Positions 16,602 to 25,853 are shown, numbered from the stretch's first letter. The stretch: DNA of 64,000 nt from Bradyrhizobium sp. B097 (GCF_038957035.1 NZ_CP152412.1:8738501-8802500); one strand, 5' to 3'. Numbers and translations are program-made. Notes: generated by a model not told the origin, from the sequence alone.

Positions 16602-18605
16602 ATGAATCCCGATCTCATCAAGATGATCTTCGGCCGCCTCAATCTGGACGCGCTGCCGCTGCACGAGCCGATCCTGGTCGGCACCTTCGCGGTGGTCGCG
16701 ACCGGTGGGCTGGCGCTGTTCGCGATCGTCACCTACTTCCGGCTCTGGACCTATCTGTGGCGCGAGTGGTTCACCACCGTCGACCACAAGCGCATCGGCA
16801 TCATGTACATGATCCTCGGCATCGTGATGCTGCTGCGCGGCTTCGCGGACGCGCTGATGATGCGCCTGCAGCAGGCGATCGCCTTTGGCGGCTCCGACGG
16901 CTACCTCCCGGCCCATCACTACGACCAGGTCTTCACCGCCCACGGCGTGATCATGATCTTCTTCGTGGCGATGCCGCTGGTCACCGGCCTGATGAATTAC
17001 GTGGTGCCGCTGCAGATCGGCGCCCGCGACGTCTCCTTCCCCTTCCTCAACAATTTCAGCTTCTGGATGACGGTCGGCGGCGCCGTGCTGGTGATGATGT
17101 CGCTGTTCGTCGGCGAATTCGCCCGCACCGGCTGGCTCGCCTACCCGCCGCTGTCCAACATCGGCTACAGTCCTGACGTCGGCGTCGACTATTACATATG
17201 GGGACTACAGGTCGCTGGCGTCGGCACGACACTATCGGGCATCAATTTGGTCTGCACCATCGTCAAGCTGCGCGCGCCGGGCATGACGATGATGAAGATG
17301 CCGGTGTTCACCTGGACCTCGCTCTGCACCAACGTCCTGATCGTCGCCTCCTTCCCGGTGCTGACCGCGGTGCTGGCGCTGCTGTCGCTCGACCGCTACG
17401 TCGGCACCAACTTCTTCACGAACGACTTCGGCGGCAACCCGATGATGTACGTGAACCTGATCTGGATCTGGGGCCATCCCGAGGTCTACATCCTGGTGCT
17501 GCCGGCGTTCGGCATCTTCTCGGAGGTGACCGCGACGTTCTCCGGCAAGCGGCTGTTCGGCTACACCTCGATGGTCTACGCCACCGTCGTCATCACCATC
17601 CTGTCCTATCTGGTCTGGCTGCACCACTTCTTCACGATGGGCTCCGGCGCCAGCGTCAACTCGTTCTTCGGCATCACCACCATGATCATCTCGATCCCGA
17701 CGGGCGCGAAGATGTTCAACTGGCTGTTCACGATGTATCGCGGCCGCATCCGCTTCGAGCTGCCGATGATGTGGACGGTGGCGTTCATGCTGACCTTCGT
17801 GATCGGCGGCATGACCGGCGTCTTGCTCGCGGTGCCGCCGGCCGATTTCGTGCTGCATAACAGCCTGTTCCTGATCGCGCATTTCCACAACGTGATCATC
17901 GGCGGCGTGCTGTTCGGCCTGTTCGCCGGCATCAATTACTGGTTCCCGAAGGCGTTCGGCTTCAGGCTCGATCCGTTCTGGGGCAAGCTGTCGTTCTGGT
18001 TCTGGGTCTCGGGTTTCTACTTCGCCTTCATGCCGCTCTACGTGCTCGGCCTGATGGGCGTGACCCGCCGGCTTCGCGTGTTCGACGATCCCAGCCTGCA
18101 GATCTGGTTCGTCATCGCGGCCTTCGGCGCCTTCCTGATCCTGCTCGGCATCGGTGCGATGCTGGTGCAGTTCGCGGTCAGCATCCTGCGCCGCGAAGAG
18201 CTGAAGGACACCACCGGCGATCCCTGGGACGCGCGCACGCTGGAATGGGCGACCTCCTCGCCGCCGCCGGACTACAACTTCGCCTTTACTCCGGTGGTCT
18301 ACGACAACGATGCCTGGTGGGACATGAAGCGCCGCGGCTACAGGCGGCCGCTGACAGGCTTCAAGCCGATCCACATGCCCTCCAACACCGGCACCGGCGT
18401 CATCCTCGCCGGCCTCGCGACGGTGATGGGATTCGGCCTGATCTGGTACATCTGGTGGCTTGCCTCCGTCAGCTTCGTTGCGCTGCTCGCGGTCGCGATC
18501 GGCCACACCTTCAACTATCACCGCGACTTCCACATCCCGGCGGATGAGGTGGTGCGGACCGAAGATGCGCGGACGCGCGTCCTCACCGCGGGAGCCCAGA
18601 CATGA
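16602..18605 (+). CDS. cyoB: cytochrome bo3 ubiquinol oxidase subunit I
   Basis: The 667-residue catalytic subunit, which reduces oxygen to water with quinol electrons and pumps protons. Fifteen or so transmembrane helices are present. The haem-copper ligands are visible: [11 protein letters not shown] (low-spin haem), GHPEVY with its cross-linked His/Tyr and the D-channel Glu, WLHHFFTMG (CuB histidines) and HFHNVIIGG. The quinol-binding Arg and Asp lie in [16 protein letters not shown], which marks it as a quinol rather than cytochrome c oxidase. It overlaps the cyoC start by four bases (ATGA), indicating coupled translation. Confidence 0.97.
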   Translation: MNPDLIKMIFGRLNLDALPLHEPILVGTFAVVATGGLALFAIVTYFRLWTYLWREWFTTVDHKRIGIMYMILGIVMLLRGFADALMMRLQQAIAFGGSDGYLPAHHYDQVFTAHGVIMIFFVAMPLVTGLMNYVVPLQIGARDVSFPFLNNFSFWMTVGGAVLVMMSLFVGEFARTGWLAYPPLSNIGYSPDVGVDYYIWGLQVAGVGTTLSGINLVCTIVKLRAPGMTMMKMPVFTWTSLCTNVLIVASFPVLTAVLALLSLDRYVGTNFFTNDFGGNPMMYVNLIWIWGHPEVYILVLPAFGIFSEVTATFSGKRLFGYTSMVYATVVITILSYLVWLHHFFTMGSGASVNSFFGITTMIISIPTGAKMFNWLFTMYRGRIRFELPMMWTVAFMLTFVIGGMTGVLLAVPPADFVLHNSLFLIAHFHNVIIGGVLFGLFAGINYWFPKAFGFRLDPFWGKLSFWFWVSGFYFAFMPLYVLGLMGVTRRLRVFDDPSLQIWFVIAAFGAFLILLGIGAMLVQFAVSILRREELKDTTGDPWDARTLEWATSSPPPDYNFAFTPVVYDNDAWWDMKRRGYRRPLTGFKPIHMPSNTGTGVILAGLATVMGFGLIWYIWWLASVSFVALLAVAIGHTFNYHRDFHIPADEVVRTEDARTRVLTAGAQT

Positions 18606-19231
18606 CCATTGCTACCGTCTCCACACAAAGCTCCGAACCGGTCTTTCACGTCATCGACGAGCACGCGCATCCGGAAGGCGCCAGCACCATGCTGGGCTTC
18701 TGGATCTACCTGATGAGCGACTGTCTCATCTTCGCGATGCTGTTTGCGACCTATGGCGTGCTCGGCGGCAACTATGCCGCCGGCCCGGCGCCGAAGGACC
18801 TGTTCGACCTCAAGCTGGTGGCGCTCAACACCACGATGCTGCTGCTCTCCTCGATCACCTATGGCTTCGCCATGCTGACGATGGAGAAATCGAGGATCGG
18901 CGCGACGCAGGCCTGGCTCGCCATCACCGGACTGTTCGGCCTCGCCTTCCTCGGCATCGAGCTCACCGAGTTCGCCCACATGATCCATGAGGGCGCGACG
19001 CCGCAGCGCAGCGCCTTCCTGTCGTCGTTCTTCACGCTGGTCGGCACCCACGGCCTGCACGTCACCTTCGGCCTGGTCTGGTTGGTGACGCTGATGGTGC
19101 AGACCGCGCGCTTCGGCCTCACCGAAGCCAACCGGCGGCGGCTGATGTGCCTTTCGATGTTCTGGCACTTCCTCGACGTGGTCTGGATCGGCGTCTTCAC
19201 CTTCGTCTACCTCCTGGGAATGCTGCGATGA
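18602..19231 (+). CDS. cyoC: cytochrome bo3 ubiquinol oxidase subunit III
   Basis: A 209-residue subunit III with five transmembrane helices ([20 protein letters not shown] first) and the subunit III signature [13 protein letters not shown] and [20 protein letters not shown]. It stabilises the oxidase core in the inner membrane. Its start overlaps the end of cyoB and its stop overlaps the start of cyoD (ATGA at 19228), so all subunits are translationally linked. Confidence 0.96.
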   Translation: MTIATVSTQSSEPVFHVIDEHAHPEGASTMLGFWIYLMSDCLIFAMLFATYGVLGGNYAAGPAPKDLFDLKLVALNTTMLLLSSITYGFAMLTMEKSRIGATQAWLAITGLFGLAFLGIELTEFAHMIHEGATPQRSAFLSSFFTLVGTHGLHVTFGLVWLVTLMVQTARFGLTEANRRRLMCLSMFWHFLDVVWIGVFTFVYLLGMLR

Positions 19232-19629
19232 CAACAAAAGCTCACGCTGAGGCTCATACTCTCGAAGCCAATGCCGGCCATGGCCATGACGATCATGGCG
19301 GCGCGGCGCACGCCTCGCTGAAGAGCTATCTGATCGGCTTCGGCCTCTCGGTCGCCCTCACCGCGGTGCCGTTCTGGCTGGTCATGACCGGCGCCATCGC
19401 CGACAAGCAGGTCACCGCACTGATCGTGCTGGTGCTCGCCGCGGTGCAGATCGTCGTGCACATGGTGTACTTCCTGCACATGAACACGCGGTCCGAGAAC
19501 GGCTGGACCATGATGGCGATGATCTTCACCGTGATCATGGTGGTGATCGCGCTGACCGGCTCGCTGTGGGTCATGCATCATCTCAACGTCAACATGATGC
19601 CGATCCACGACATGAGCCAGATGCCGTGA
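19228..19629 (+). CDS. cyoD: cytochrome bo3 ubiquinol oxidase subunit IV
   Basis: A 133-residue subunit IV with three transmembrane helices (SYLIGFGLSVALTAVPFWLV, ALIVLVLAAVQIVVHMVYFL, MMAMIFTVIMVVIALTGSLW). The N-terminal 35 residues are unusually rich in His, Asp and Ala (GHGHDDHGGAAH), a possible metal-binding stretch. CyoD assists CuB insertion into subunit I in the family. The ATG at 19228 overlaps the cyoC stop. No cyoE (haem O synthase) follows; instead a repeat and a SURF1 gene. Confidence 0.95.
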   Translation: MTTKAHAEAHTLEANAGHGHDDHGGAAHASLKSYLIGFGLSVALTAVPFWLVMTGAIADKQVTALIVLVLAAVQIVVHMVYFLHMNTRSENGWTMMAMIFTVIMVVIALTGSLWVMHHLNVNMMPIHDMSQMP

Positions 19630-19647
19630 CGAAGCGGGGCGCCCCAG

Positions 19648-19838
19648 CCCCCTCTTCACCTCTCCCGCTTGCGGGGGAGCATAGGCCGCCTTTGGCGGCC
19701 GTCCTTGAGGGACGCCGAAGCAAAGCTTCGGCTATGGCGCGCGCAGCGCGTGGCGGGTGGGGGCTCTCTCCACTCAATGATCCTTCCGATTCGCGGCAAT
19801 ACCCCCACCCCAACCCTCCCCCGCAAGCGGGAGAGGGA
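19648..19838. repeat. intergenic inverted repeat, family E (copy 1)
   Basis: Outer arms CCTCTCCCGCTTGCGGGGGA and CCCTCCCCCGCAAGCGGGAG; the inside contains shorter dyads (GCCGCCTTTGGCGGC, CCGAAGCAAAGCTTCGG). It is embedded within the operon between cyoD and SURF1, and its right end provides the purine-rich stretch before the SURF1 start. Confidence 0.8.
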
Positions 19839-20687
19839 GTGCGGTCCCGACGCGGCCGCAACTTTACTCTCCGTCGCTACGTGCTGCTCACGCTCGGCAT
19901 GCTGGGCGTGGTGCTGCTGGGCGCGCTCGGTATCTGGCAGATCGAACGCAGGACCTGGAAGCTGGCGCTGATCGAACGGGTCGAACAGCGCATGCATGCG
20001 GCGCCGACAGCGCCGCCGCCTCTCTCGTCATGGCCTGCGGTCACGGCCGCGAGCGACGAATATCGCCGCGTCACGGTGCGCGGCACCTTCCTCAACGCCG
20101 ACGAGACGCTGGTGCAGGCCGTCACCACTGACGGCCCTGGCTTCTGGGTGCTGACCCCGCTGCAAATGGCTGACGGAACCACGGTGCTGGTCAATCGCGG
20201 CTTCGTTCCGCCGGACAGGCGCGATCCCGCGACACGGCGCGACGGCATCCCGCAGGGCGTGGTCAGCGTCACCGGGCTGTTGCGGATGTCGGAGCCCAAG
20301 GGCGGCTTCCTGCGCAACAATGACGCTTCGGCCGGCCGTTGGTATTCGCGCGACGTCGCCGCGATCGCTGCCTTGCACGGGTTGTCGCAGGTAGCCCCCT
20401 TCTTCATCGACGCCGATGCGACGCCCAATCCGGGCGGCACCCCCATCGGCGGGCTCACGATCGTGCGGTTTCCGAACAGCCACCTGATTTACGCGCTGAC
20501 ATGGTTCGCGCTGGCCTTTATGCTGGCCGGTGCGCTCCTGCGCGTCATCAGCGGCAGGGGCCGCGCCGGCGCCTCCGATCCATGGTGGGGCTCAAGGCGC
20601 GCCGCCGTGCGCCGCCTGATCGGCGCAGCCCGCAATCTGTCTCGCGACACAGGCCCAGATGCTCGAGCGCACATCGGATCTGCATGA
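19839..20687 (+). CDS. SURF1 family protein (cytochrome oxidase assembly)
   Basis: About 282 residues with a transmembrane helix at each end: LLTLGMLGVVLLGALGIWQI near residue 15 and SHLIYALTWFALAFMLAGAL near residue 215. Between them lies the periplasmic SURF1 domain (TVRGTFLNADETLVQAVTTD, GFWVLTPLQMADGTTVLVNRG). SURF1 proteins help haem insertion into haem-copper oxidases. The GTG at 19839 is chosen because GAGAGGGA, from the right arm of a family E repeat, lies directly upstream. The C-terminal tail of about 50 residues after the second helix is basic and poorly conserved-looking. It overlaps actS by 29 bp. Confidence 0.88.
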   Translation: MRSRRGRNFTLRRYVLLTLGMLGVVLLGALGIWQIERRTWKLALIERVEQRMHAAPTAPPPLSSWPAVTAASDEYRRVTVRGTFLNADETLVQAVTTDGPGFWVLTPLQMADGTTVLVNRGFVPPDRRDPATRRDGIPQGVVSVTGLLRMSEPKGGFLRNNDASAGRWYSRDVAAIAALHGLSQVAPFFIDADATPNPGGTPIGGLTIVRFPNSHLIYALTWFALAFMLAGALLRVISGRGRAGASDPWWGSRRAAVRRLIGAARNLSRDTGPDARAHIGSA

Positions 20688-22032
20688 CGAAAACGCCACG
20701 GCCGTGATGCCGTCCGCCTTGCGTGCGGCTGCCGGCATGCCATTCGATCTCGCAGCGCCCGCCGACCTCGCGACCAATCGCAAGAACATGGCCCTGCTGG
20801 TCCAGCTGCGCTGGATCGCCGTGATCGGGCAGATCGCCACCATCGGCTTCGTGCAGTTCTGGATGGGCGTCGCGCTGCCGCTGCTGCCGATGGCCGCCGT
20901 GATCTTCGGGCTGGTCGCGCTCAACCTCGTCAGCCTGCTGTGGCTGCGCTACCGCGCCGACATCAACAACCGCGAGCTGCTGGTCGCGCTGGCGCTCGAC
21001 GTTGCGGCGTTGACCGCCCTGCTCTATCTCAGCGGCGGCGCCACCAATCCCTTCACGTCGCTCTATCTGCTGCAGGTGACGCTCGGAGCGGTGCTGCTCG
21101 ATGCGCCCTCGACCTGGTCGCTGGTGGCGCTGGTGTGCATGAACTTCGCCTGGCTGACCAGCTACTATCGGCCACTGGAGCTGCCGCAGGGCTTTGCCGA
21201 AGCCTTCAATCTCTACATCGCCGGCACGTTCATCGGGCTCGTGCTCGACGCCGTGCTGCTCGTGGTGTTCATGACCCGGATCAACCGCAACCTGCGCGAC
21301 CGCGACCTCCGCCTCGCGGCGCTGCGCCAGCACGCGGCCGAGCAGGACCACATCGTGCAGATGGGCCTTCTGGCCTCAGGCGCCGCGCATGAGCTCGGCA
21401 CGCCGCTCGCCTCGCTCTCGGTCATCCTGGGCGACTGGCGCCGGATGCCGGCGCTCGCCTCCGATCCCGAGCTGTCGCAGGACCTCGGCGAGATGGAGAT
21501 CTCGGTGCAGCGCTGCAAGTCGATCGTGACCGGCATCCTGCTGTCGGCCGGCGAAGCCCGCGGCGAAGGCTCCTCGCCGACCACGGTCGCGGCGTTCCTG
21601 ACGGCGCTGGTGGAGGAATGGCGGACGACGCGGCCGTCGGCGACGCTGTATTTCCGCAACGCCTTCGGCGCCGATCTGGCGATCGTCTCCGACATCGCGC
21701 TCAAGCAGGCGATCTTCAACGTGCTCGACAATGCCGCCGAGGTCTCGCGTGACTGGATCGAGCTGATGGCCGAACGCAATGCCGACAAGCTTGTGCTGTC
21801 GGTGACCGATCGCGGCCCGGGCTTCTCGCGCGAGATGCTGGCGCATGTCGGCAAGCCGTATCAGTCCACCAAGGGCAGCTCCGGCAGCGGCCTCGGCCTG
21901 TTCCTGGTCGTCAACGTGGTGCGCAAGCTCGGCGGCGTGGTGACGGCGCGCAACCGGCCGGACATCGGCGCCGCGGTCAAACTCGAGCTGCCGCTCTCGA
22001 CGCTTGCGATCGGAGACCCTCTTGACGGATGA
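20659..22032 (+). CDS. actS: ActS/PrrB/RegB family redox-sensing histidine kinase
   Basis: A 457-residue membrane sensor kinase. Six transmembrane helices (about residues 45-215) include the quinone-interaction segment GGATNPFTSLYLLQ typical of RegB. The phospho-acceptor is His 244 in AAHELGTPLASL, and a cysteine at 286 (VQRCKSIVTGIL) lies about 40 residues later, as does the redox-active cysteine of RegB. The ATPase domain has N-box NVLDNAAEVS and G-boxes VTDRGPGFS and GSGLGLFLVVNVV. It phosphorylates the downstream ActR and monitors quinone redox state; regS is the Bradyrhizobium name of a homologue. Its place downstream of a quinol oxidase fits that role. Confidence 0.93.
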   Translation: MLERTSDLHDENATAVMPSALRAAAGMPFDLAAPADLATNRKNMALLVQLRWIAVIGQIATIGFVQFWMGVALPLLPMAAVIFGLVALNLVSLLWLRYRADINNRELLVALALDVAALTALLYLSGGATNPFTSLYLLQVTLGAVLLDAPSTWSLVALVCMNFAWLTSYYRPLELPQGFAEAFNLYIAGTFIGLVLDAVLLVVFMTRINRNLRDRDLRLAALRQHAAEQDHIVQMGLLASGAAHELGTPLASLSVILGDWRRMPALASDPELSQDLGEMEISVQRCKSIVTGILLSAGEARGEGSSPTTVAAFLTALVEEWRTTRPSATLYFRNAFGADLAIVSDIALKQAIFNVLDNAAEVSRDWIELMAERNADKLVLSVTDRGPGFSREMLAHVGKPYQSTKGSSGSGLGLFLVVNVVRKLGGVVTARNRPDIGAAVKLELPLSTLAIGDPLDG

Positions 22033-22558
22033 ACGCCAGCTCCTGATCGTCGAGGACGATGCGGGCTTTGCCCGCACGCTGAAGCGCTCGTTCGAGCGCC
22101 GCGGTTACGGCGTCGCGGTGTCGGCCTCGCTCGACGAGGTTCGCGAGCTGCTCGAGCAGCAATCGCCCGGCTATGCCGTCGTCGACCTGAAGCTCGCCGG
22201 CGGCGCGTCGGGCCTTGCCTGCGTCGAGGCGCTGCACGCCCATGATCCTGACATGCTGATCGTGGTGCTGACCGGATTTGCCAGCATCGCGACCGCGGTG
22301 GAGGCGATCAAGCTCGGCGCCTGCCATTATCTGGCCAAGCCGTCGAACACCGACGACATCGAGGCCGCGTTCCTTAAAGCGCAAGGCAACGCCGCCATCG
22401 AGGTCGGCGCGCGGCCGACCTCGATCAAGACGCTGGAATGGGAGCGCATCCACCAGACCCTGATGGAGACCGATTTCAACATCTCCGAGGCCGCCCGCCG
22501 CCTCGGCATGCATCGCCGCACCCTGGCGCGCAAGCTCGAGAAGCAGCGGGTGAAGTAA
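22022..22558 (+). CDS. actR: ActR/PrrA/RegA family redox response regulator
   Basis: About 178 residues: a receiver domain (LLIVEDDAGFARTLKRSF, phospho-acceptor Asp 55 in VVDLKLAGG, Lys in HYLAKPSN) and a Fis-type helix-turn-helix (NISEAARRLGMHRRTLARKL) at the C-terminus, exactly the small RegA architecture. It globally controls respiration, carbon and nitrogen fixation genes in alphaproteobacteria. The TTG at 22022 preceded by GGAGA and overlapping the actS stop is preferred; a TTG at 22004 is possible. Last gene of the cyo operon; called regR in Bradyrhizobium. Confidence 0.93.
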   Translation: MTDERQLLIVEDDAGFARTLKRSFERRGYGVAVSASLDEVRELLEQQSPGYAVVDLKLAGGASGLACVEALHAHDPDMLIVVLTGFASIATAVEAIKLGACHYLAKPSNTDDIEAAFLKAQGNAAIEVGARPTSIKTLEWERIHQTLMETDFNISEAARRLGMHRRTLARKLEKQRVK

Positions 22559-22597
22559 GGTAGTCGCTAGCGGAATCAGCGACGCGAAAGTGCGTCA

Positions 22598-22750
22598 CCG
22601 TCACCCCCGCGCAAAGGCTCTGCCTTTGTCGCTGGAGGAGCGCGCAGCGCGTCTCGAAGGGCGACGGCCCTGCTATATCCGCGAGCGCTTGGAAATATCC
22701 GGGCCGTGCATCCTTCGAGGCTCGCTCCGCTCGCACCTCAGGATGACGGG
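22598..22750. repeat. intergenic inverted repeat, family D (copy 2)
   Basis: Begins CCGTCACCCCCGCGCAAAGG and ends CTCAGGATGACGGG, with TCTCGAAGGGCGACGGCCC and GGGCCGTGCATCCTTCGAG inside. It is directly downstream of actR and may end the operon transcript. Confidence 0.8.
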
Positions 22751-22769
22751 TACAATAGACTGCCCGTAG

Positions 22770-22906
22770 CCCGTCCGCGCAAAGTGCATCTCGTGCTCGA
22801 ATACAGCCGCGATCGCGCCGACGGATCGATTGCCAGCCGTCACCGCAATCTGTGGATCGTCACCTCAGAGAACGGCCGCTGGGGCATCAAGCAGCACTCG
22901 TATTGA
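22770..22906 (+). pseudogene. C-terminal remnant of an NTF2/SnoaL-like protein
   Basis: About 45 codons without a convincing start encode VHLVLEYSRDRADGSIASRH then NLWIVTSENGRWGIKQHSY and a stop. The pattern of a strand, a polar turn, then LWIVT..GRWGI is that of the last two strands of NTF2-like proteins common in rhizobia. The upstream part of the gene is missing and a family D repeat stands in its place. The 3' end overlaps the convergent MFS gene by 20 bp. I infer a decayed gene; function of the intact form is unknown. Confidence 0.5.
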
Positions 22907-24107
22907 GCACACGGCGCGGCAGCAGCAGCGGCGTCGCCAGCAAGAGCAGTCCGCTCAGCGCGATCGCCGTCCGGACACCGGCGAAGCCCGCCAGCAGGCC
23001 CCAGAGCGCCGTCAGCATCGCGATGGTTGCGCTGCTGGTGATCGTCCAGGCCGAGAGCACGCGTGCGGTCCGCTCCATCTCGATCTGGGCCAGGCGATAG
23101 GCCGCAAACACCGGATTGAAGATGCCGGCGCAGGTGACGAGACCGAACTGAAGCACAAAGACGACGGCGATGCCCGCCGCGCCGTTCGGCATGAAGGCGA
23201 GGCCGAGCGACCAGCACGCACGCAGCGTACCGGCCGCGAGCAGCACATTGTGCTGCCCGAATCGTGCGGCCAGCGCAGGCGCGAGCCGTGCGCCGAGCAG
23301 GCCGCCGATACAGGGCGCCCCGAATGCGAGCCCGTACTGCCAGGGCGCAAAGCCGAGATCGCGCAGCATCAGCACCGCGAGCAGCGGCGCCGTCGCCATG
23401 ATCAGGCCATTGACCAGCACGGTGTTGAAGAACAGCAGACGGAGCACCGGATGCGCGAGGATCGCCCGCCATCCCTCGACCAGCTCTGCCGCGCGAAATC
23501 CCTGCGCCTGGCGCTGGGCGGGCGCAGGCTCGCTTCCGCCGATCCGCCGGATGGCCAGCGCCGAGAGCAGAAAGCTGATCGCGTTGGCGACCACGGTCAC
23601 CACCGGGCCGAGCACTCCGATCGCAGCACCCCCGAGCGGCGGGCCGATCGCGGTGGCAGTCCAGGTCGTGGCTTCGAGCCGCCCGTTCGCGATTACCAGA
23701 TCGTCCGGCTTGACCAGTGCCTTCAGGCAGGCGCCGCTCGCCGCACGGAACGCGATGTCCGCGGCGGCCATGATGACGGCGACGACGACGAGCTGGACGA
23801 AGGTCAACCGTCCCAGCACGAACGCGATGGGAACGCTGATCGTCGCGGCGAAGCGGATCAGATCCATCGCGATCATCACCGGCCGCTTGCAGCGGAATTC
23901 GATCCAGGGCCCGAGCGGCACCGCGACCGCGGCCCCGGCCAGCAGCCCCACGGCAGCGAGCGCCGAGACCGCCTCCGGCCTTGCATGCAGCACCAGGATC
24001 GCAAGCAGCGGGAACGCATCGAAGGCGATCCAGGTCCCGAAGGTCGAGACCGCGAACGCGGTCCATAGCCAGTCGTAACCACGCCCCAGCGACCGTCCTG
24101 CAAGCAT
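22887..24107 (-). CDS. MFS transporter (EntS-like exporter group)
   Basis: A 406-residue transporter with about twelve transmembrane helices, starting WLWTAFAVSTFGTWIAFDAF. The pattern of helix 1 and the segment ANGRLEATTWTATAIGPPLG resemble the MFS_3/EntS group, which exports siderophores, drugs and other small molecules. The conserved A-loop of classical drug transporters is weak. It stands alone, followed on the opposite strand by a gene remnant. Substrate cannot be inferred. Confidence 0.85.
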   Translation of the reverse strand: MLAGRSLGRGYDWLWTAFAVSTFGTWIAFDAFPLLAILVLHARPEAVSALAAVGLLAGAAVAVPLGPWIEFRCKRPVMIAMDLIRFAATISVPIAFVLGRLTFVQLVVVAVIMAAADIAFRAASGACLKALVKPDDLVIANGRLEATTWTATAIGPPLGGAAIGVLGPVVTVVANAISFLLSALAIRRIGGSEPAPAQRQAQGFRAAELVEGWRAILAHPVLRLLFFNTVLVNGLIMATAPLLAVLMLRDLGFAPWQYGLAFGAPCIGGLLGARLAPALAARFGQHNVLLAAGTLRACWSLGLAFMPNGAAGIAVVFVLQFGLVTCAGIFNPVFAAYRLAQIEMERTARVLSAWTITSSATIAMLTALWGLLAGFAGVRTAIALSGLLLLATPLLLPRRVLNTSAA

Positions 24108-24248
24108 GCCGCGCCCCTCGCCGGCTCCGCGATCTCGCCGCCGGCGCGGCGCAGCAGGTCATGAGTCGCGGCGATCAGCCAAGGGGCGATTGCGGCAAAG
24201 CCCGCATGCAAGACCGCGTTGCCGCCGCGACGGTGTGTCCACGAAAAC

Positions 24249-24278
24249 AAAAAGCCCGGTCTTGCGACCGGGCTTTTC
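24249..24278 (-). terminator. rho-independent terminator downstream of carD
   Basis: AAAGCCCGGTC, loop TTGC, GACCGGGCTTT: an 11-bp perfect stem flanked by A and T runs, so it can work in both directions. It lies 20 bp after the stop of the CarD gene. Confidence 0.9.
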
Positions 24279-24296
24279 GAAAACCTGCAGCGCTGC

Positions 24297-25238
24297 TTAG
24301 GCGGCTTCGTCTTCGACGGCGGTATCGTCGCCATCGGCATCCTCACCGTCGGCATCGCCCTCGCCTTCACCCTCGGCTTCCGCCTTGGCGCCGCGGCGCG
24401 GGCTCTTGGCGAGCTGGCCTTCGATCTCCTTGATCGCCTCGGTCTCGGTCGAGTGCTGCACAACAGCGATCTCGCGCGACAGACGGTCGAGCGCCGCTTC
24501 ATAGAGCTGGCGTTCAGAGTAGGACTGCTCGGGCTGCGATTCCGAACGATAGAGGTCGCGGACCACCTCGGCGATCGCGACGATGTCGCCCGAATTGATC
24601 TTCGCTTCGTATTCCTGGGCGCGGCGCGACCACATGGTGCGCTTGACGCGGGCGCGGCCCTTCAGCGTCTCCAGCGCCTTCTTGACCAGCGCCGGCTCCG
24701 ACAGCTTGCGCATGCCGACATTGGCGACCTTCGCCGTCGGGACGCGCAGCGTCATCTTGTCCTTCATGAAATTGATCACGAACAGCTCGAGCTTGGCGCC
24801 CGCGATCTCCTGCTCCTCGATCGCGAGGATCTGGCCGACGCCGTGAGCGGGATAGACGACGAATTCGTTGGCCTTGAAGCCCTGGCGCTGGGTCACGACC
24901 TTCTTCGGCTCCTCGACGCGCGGCGCGGCGGCCGGCTTGGCGGCAACCTTCGGAGCAGCGGCGGGGACGGCAGTCTTCGGGGCGGCCGGCTTCGGCGCGA
25001 CAGCAGCAGTCTTGGGGGCGACCTTCGCAGCAGCGGGCTTCGCAGCTGCCGCTTTCGCGGCAGTCTTGGCAGTCTTTTCTGGCATCACGCTTCTTTTGTT
25101 CTTTGAGGACTTTGCAGCCGCCGCCTTCTTGGCCCCCTTCACGGGCGCCTTGGCACGGCCCTTGGTTGCGCTGCGAGCAACGACAGCGGCTTTCTTTGTC
25201 GTCTTTGAAGCACTCTTTTTACGCGTTTTCTGTGACAC
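24297..25238 (-). CDS. carD: CarD family transcriptional regulator with Ala/Lys-rich N-terminal tail
   Basis: About 313 residues. The core (about 118-275) is the CarD/CdnL RNA-polymerase-binding module: FKANEFVVYPAHGVGQILAI, then the DNA-binding helical part with RAQEYEAKINSGDIVAIAEV. It stabilises open complexes at promoters by binding the beta subunit. The first 115 residues are almost only Lys, Ala, Pro, Thr and Ser, like a histone H1 tail, and the last 35 are very acidic (AEAEGEGEGDADGEDADG). The ATG at 25238 gives the full tail; an ATG at 25085 would remove 51 residues of it. Single gene with its own terminator. Confidence 0.92.
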   Translation of the reverse strand: MSQKTRKKSASKTTKKAAVVARSATKGRAKAPVKGAKKAAAAKSSKNKRSVMPEKTAKTAAKAAAAKPAAAKVAPKTAAVAPKPAAPKTAVPAAAPKVAAKPAAAPRVEEPKKVVTQRQGFKANEFVVYPAHGVGQILAIEEQEIAGAKLELFVINFMKDKMTLRVPTAKVANVGMRKLSEPALVKKALETLKGRARVKRTMWSRRAQEYEAKINSGDIVAIAEVVRDLYRSESQPEQSYSERQLYEAALDRLSREIAVVQHSTETEAIKEIEGQLAKSPRRGAKAEAEGEGEGDADGEDADGDDTAVEDEAA

Positions 25239-25514
25239 AGCCTGCGCGCGGAAACTGCCACGCCCCTGTTCGATGTTTGCGGGAACCTCGAAGCCACAAG
25301 GTACGCATGGCAGGGGGTTCTTGGCCTGTAATGGTGCAGATATAGCACATTTTCCGCAAAAATCAATGGTTTACGCCCGATTCCGGGCATAACAGGGCAT
25401 CCTCAGGTCATATGTCCGTCATTAGGGTTAAATCGGCGGCCGAACGGAGGCCGCCGCGGGTCCAGTCTCGCCCCTATCGGGGTAGTCCGACGGTTATTGG
25501 CAAACGCCAGCGAA

Positions 25515-25853
25515 TCAGTCGCCGCTGCCCGGATTCGGAGAAAAATATTTCTCGAACTTGCCTTCCTTGCCTTCCCACTCCTTGGCGTCCTCGGGCGAGT
25601 CCTTCTTCTGGGTGATATTCGGCCAGCTCTTGGCGTACTCGGTGTTCACCTCGAGCCACTTCTCCAGCCCCGGCTCGGTGTCCGGCTTGATGGCGTCAGC
25701 CGGGCATTCGGGCTCGCACACGCCGCAATCGATGCATTCGTCAGGATGGATGACCAGCATGTTCTCGCCCTCGTAGAAGCAATCGACGGGGCAGACCTCG
25801 ACGCAGTCGGTATATTTGCACTTGATGCAGGCTTCAGTGACGACGTAGGTCAT
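25515..25853 (-). CDS. fdxA: ferredoxin FdxA (7Fe type)
   Basis: A 112-residue ferredoxin with the cysteine pattern of a [3Fe-4S][4Fe-4S] protein: [18 protein letters not shown] and [12 protein letters not shown]. The C-terminal extension of 50 residues ([20 protein letters not shown]) is the one seen in Azotobacter FdI-type and rhizobial FdxA. It serves as a low-potential electron carrier. It lies downstream of the S4 protein and the helicase on the same strand, an arrangement common in Rhizobiales. Confidence 0.95.
   Translation of the reverse strand: MTYVVTEACIKCKYTDCVEVCPVDCFYEGENMLVIHPDECIDCGVCEPECPADAIKPDTEPGLEKWLEVNTEYAKSWPNITQKKDSPEDAKEWEGKEGKFEKYFSPNPGSGD

Noticed and set aside
17232..18533. 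A 433-codon frame antisense to cyoB
   Set aside because: His/Asp/Glu/Arg-rich shadow of the cyoB sequence.
24108..24248. Possible protein-coding remnant upstream of the MFS gene (frame with GFAAIAPWLIAATHDLLRRA)
   Set aside because: Too short and without recognisable family or start; may be chance.
25434..25456. Hairpin CGGCGGCC-GAACGGA-GGCCGCCG downstream of fdxA as terminator
   Set aside because: Stem is good but there is no U tract and it lies 60 bp away; not strong enough to list as a feature.
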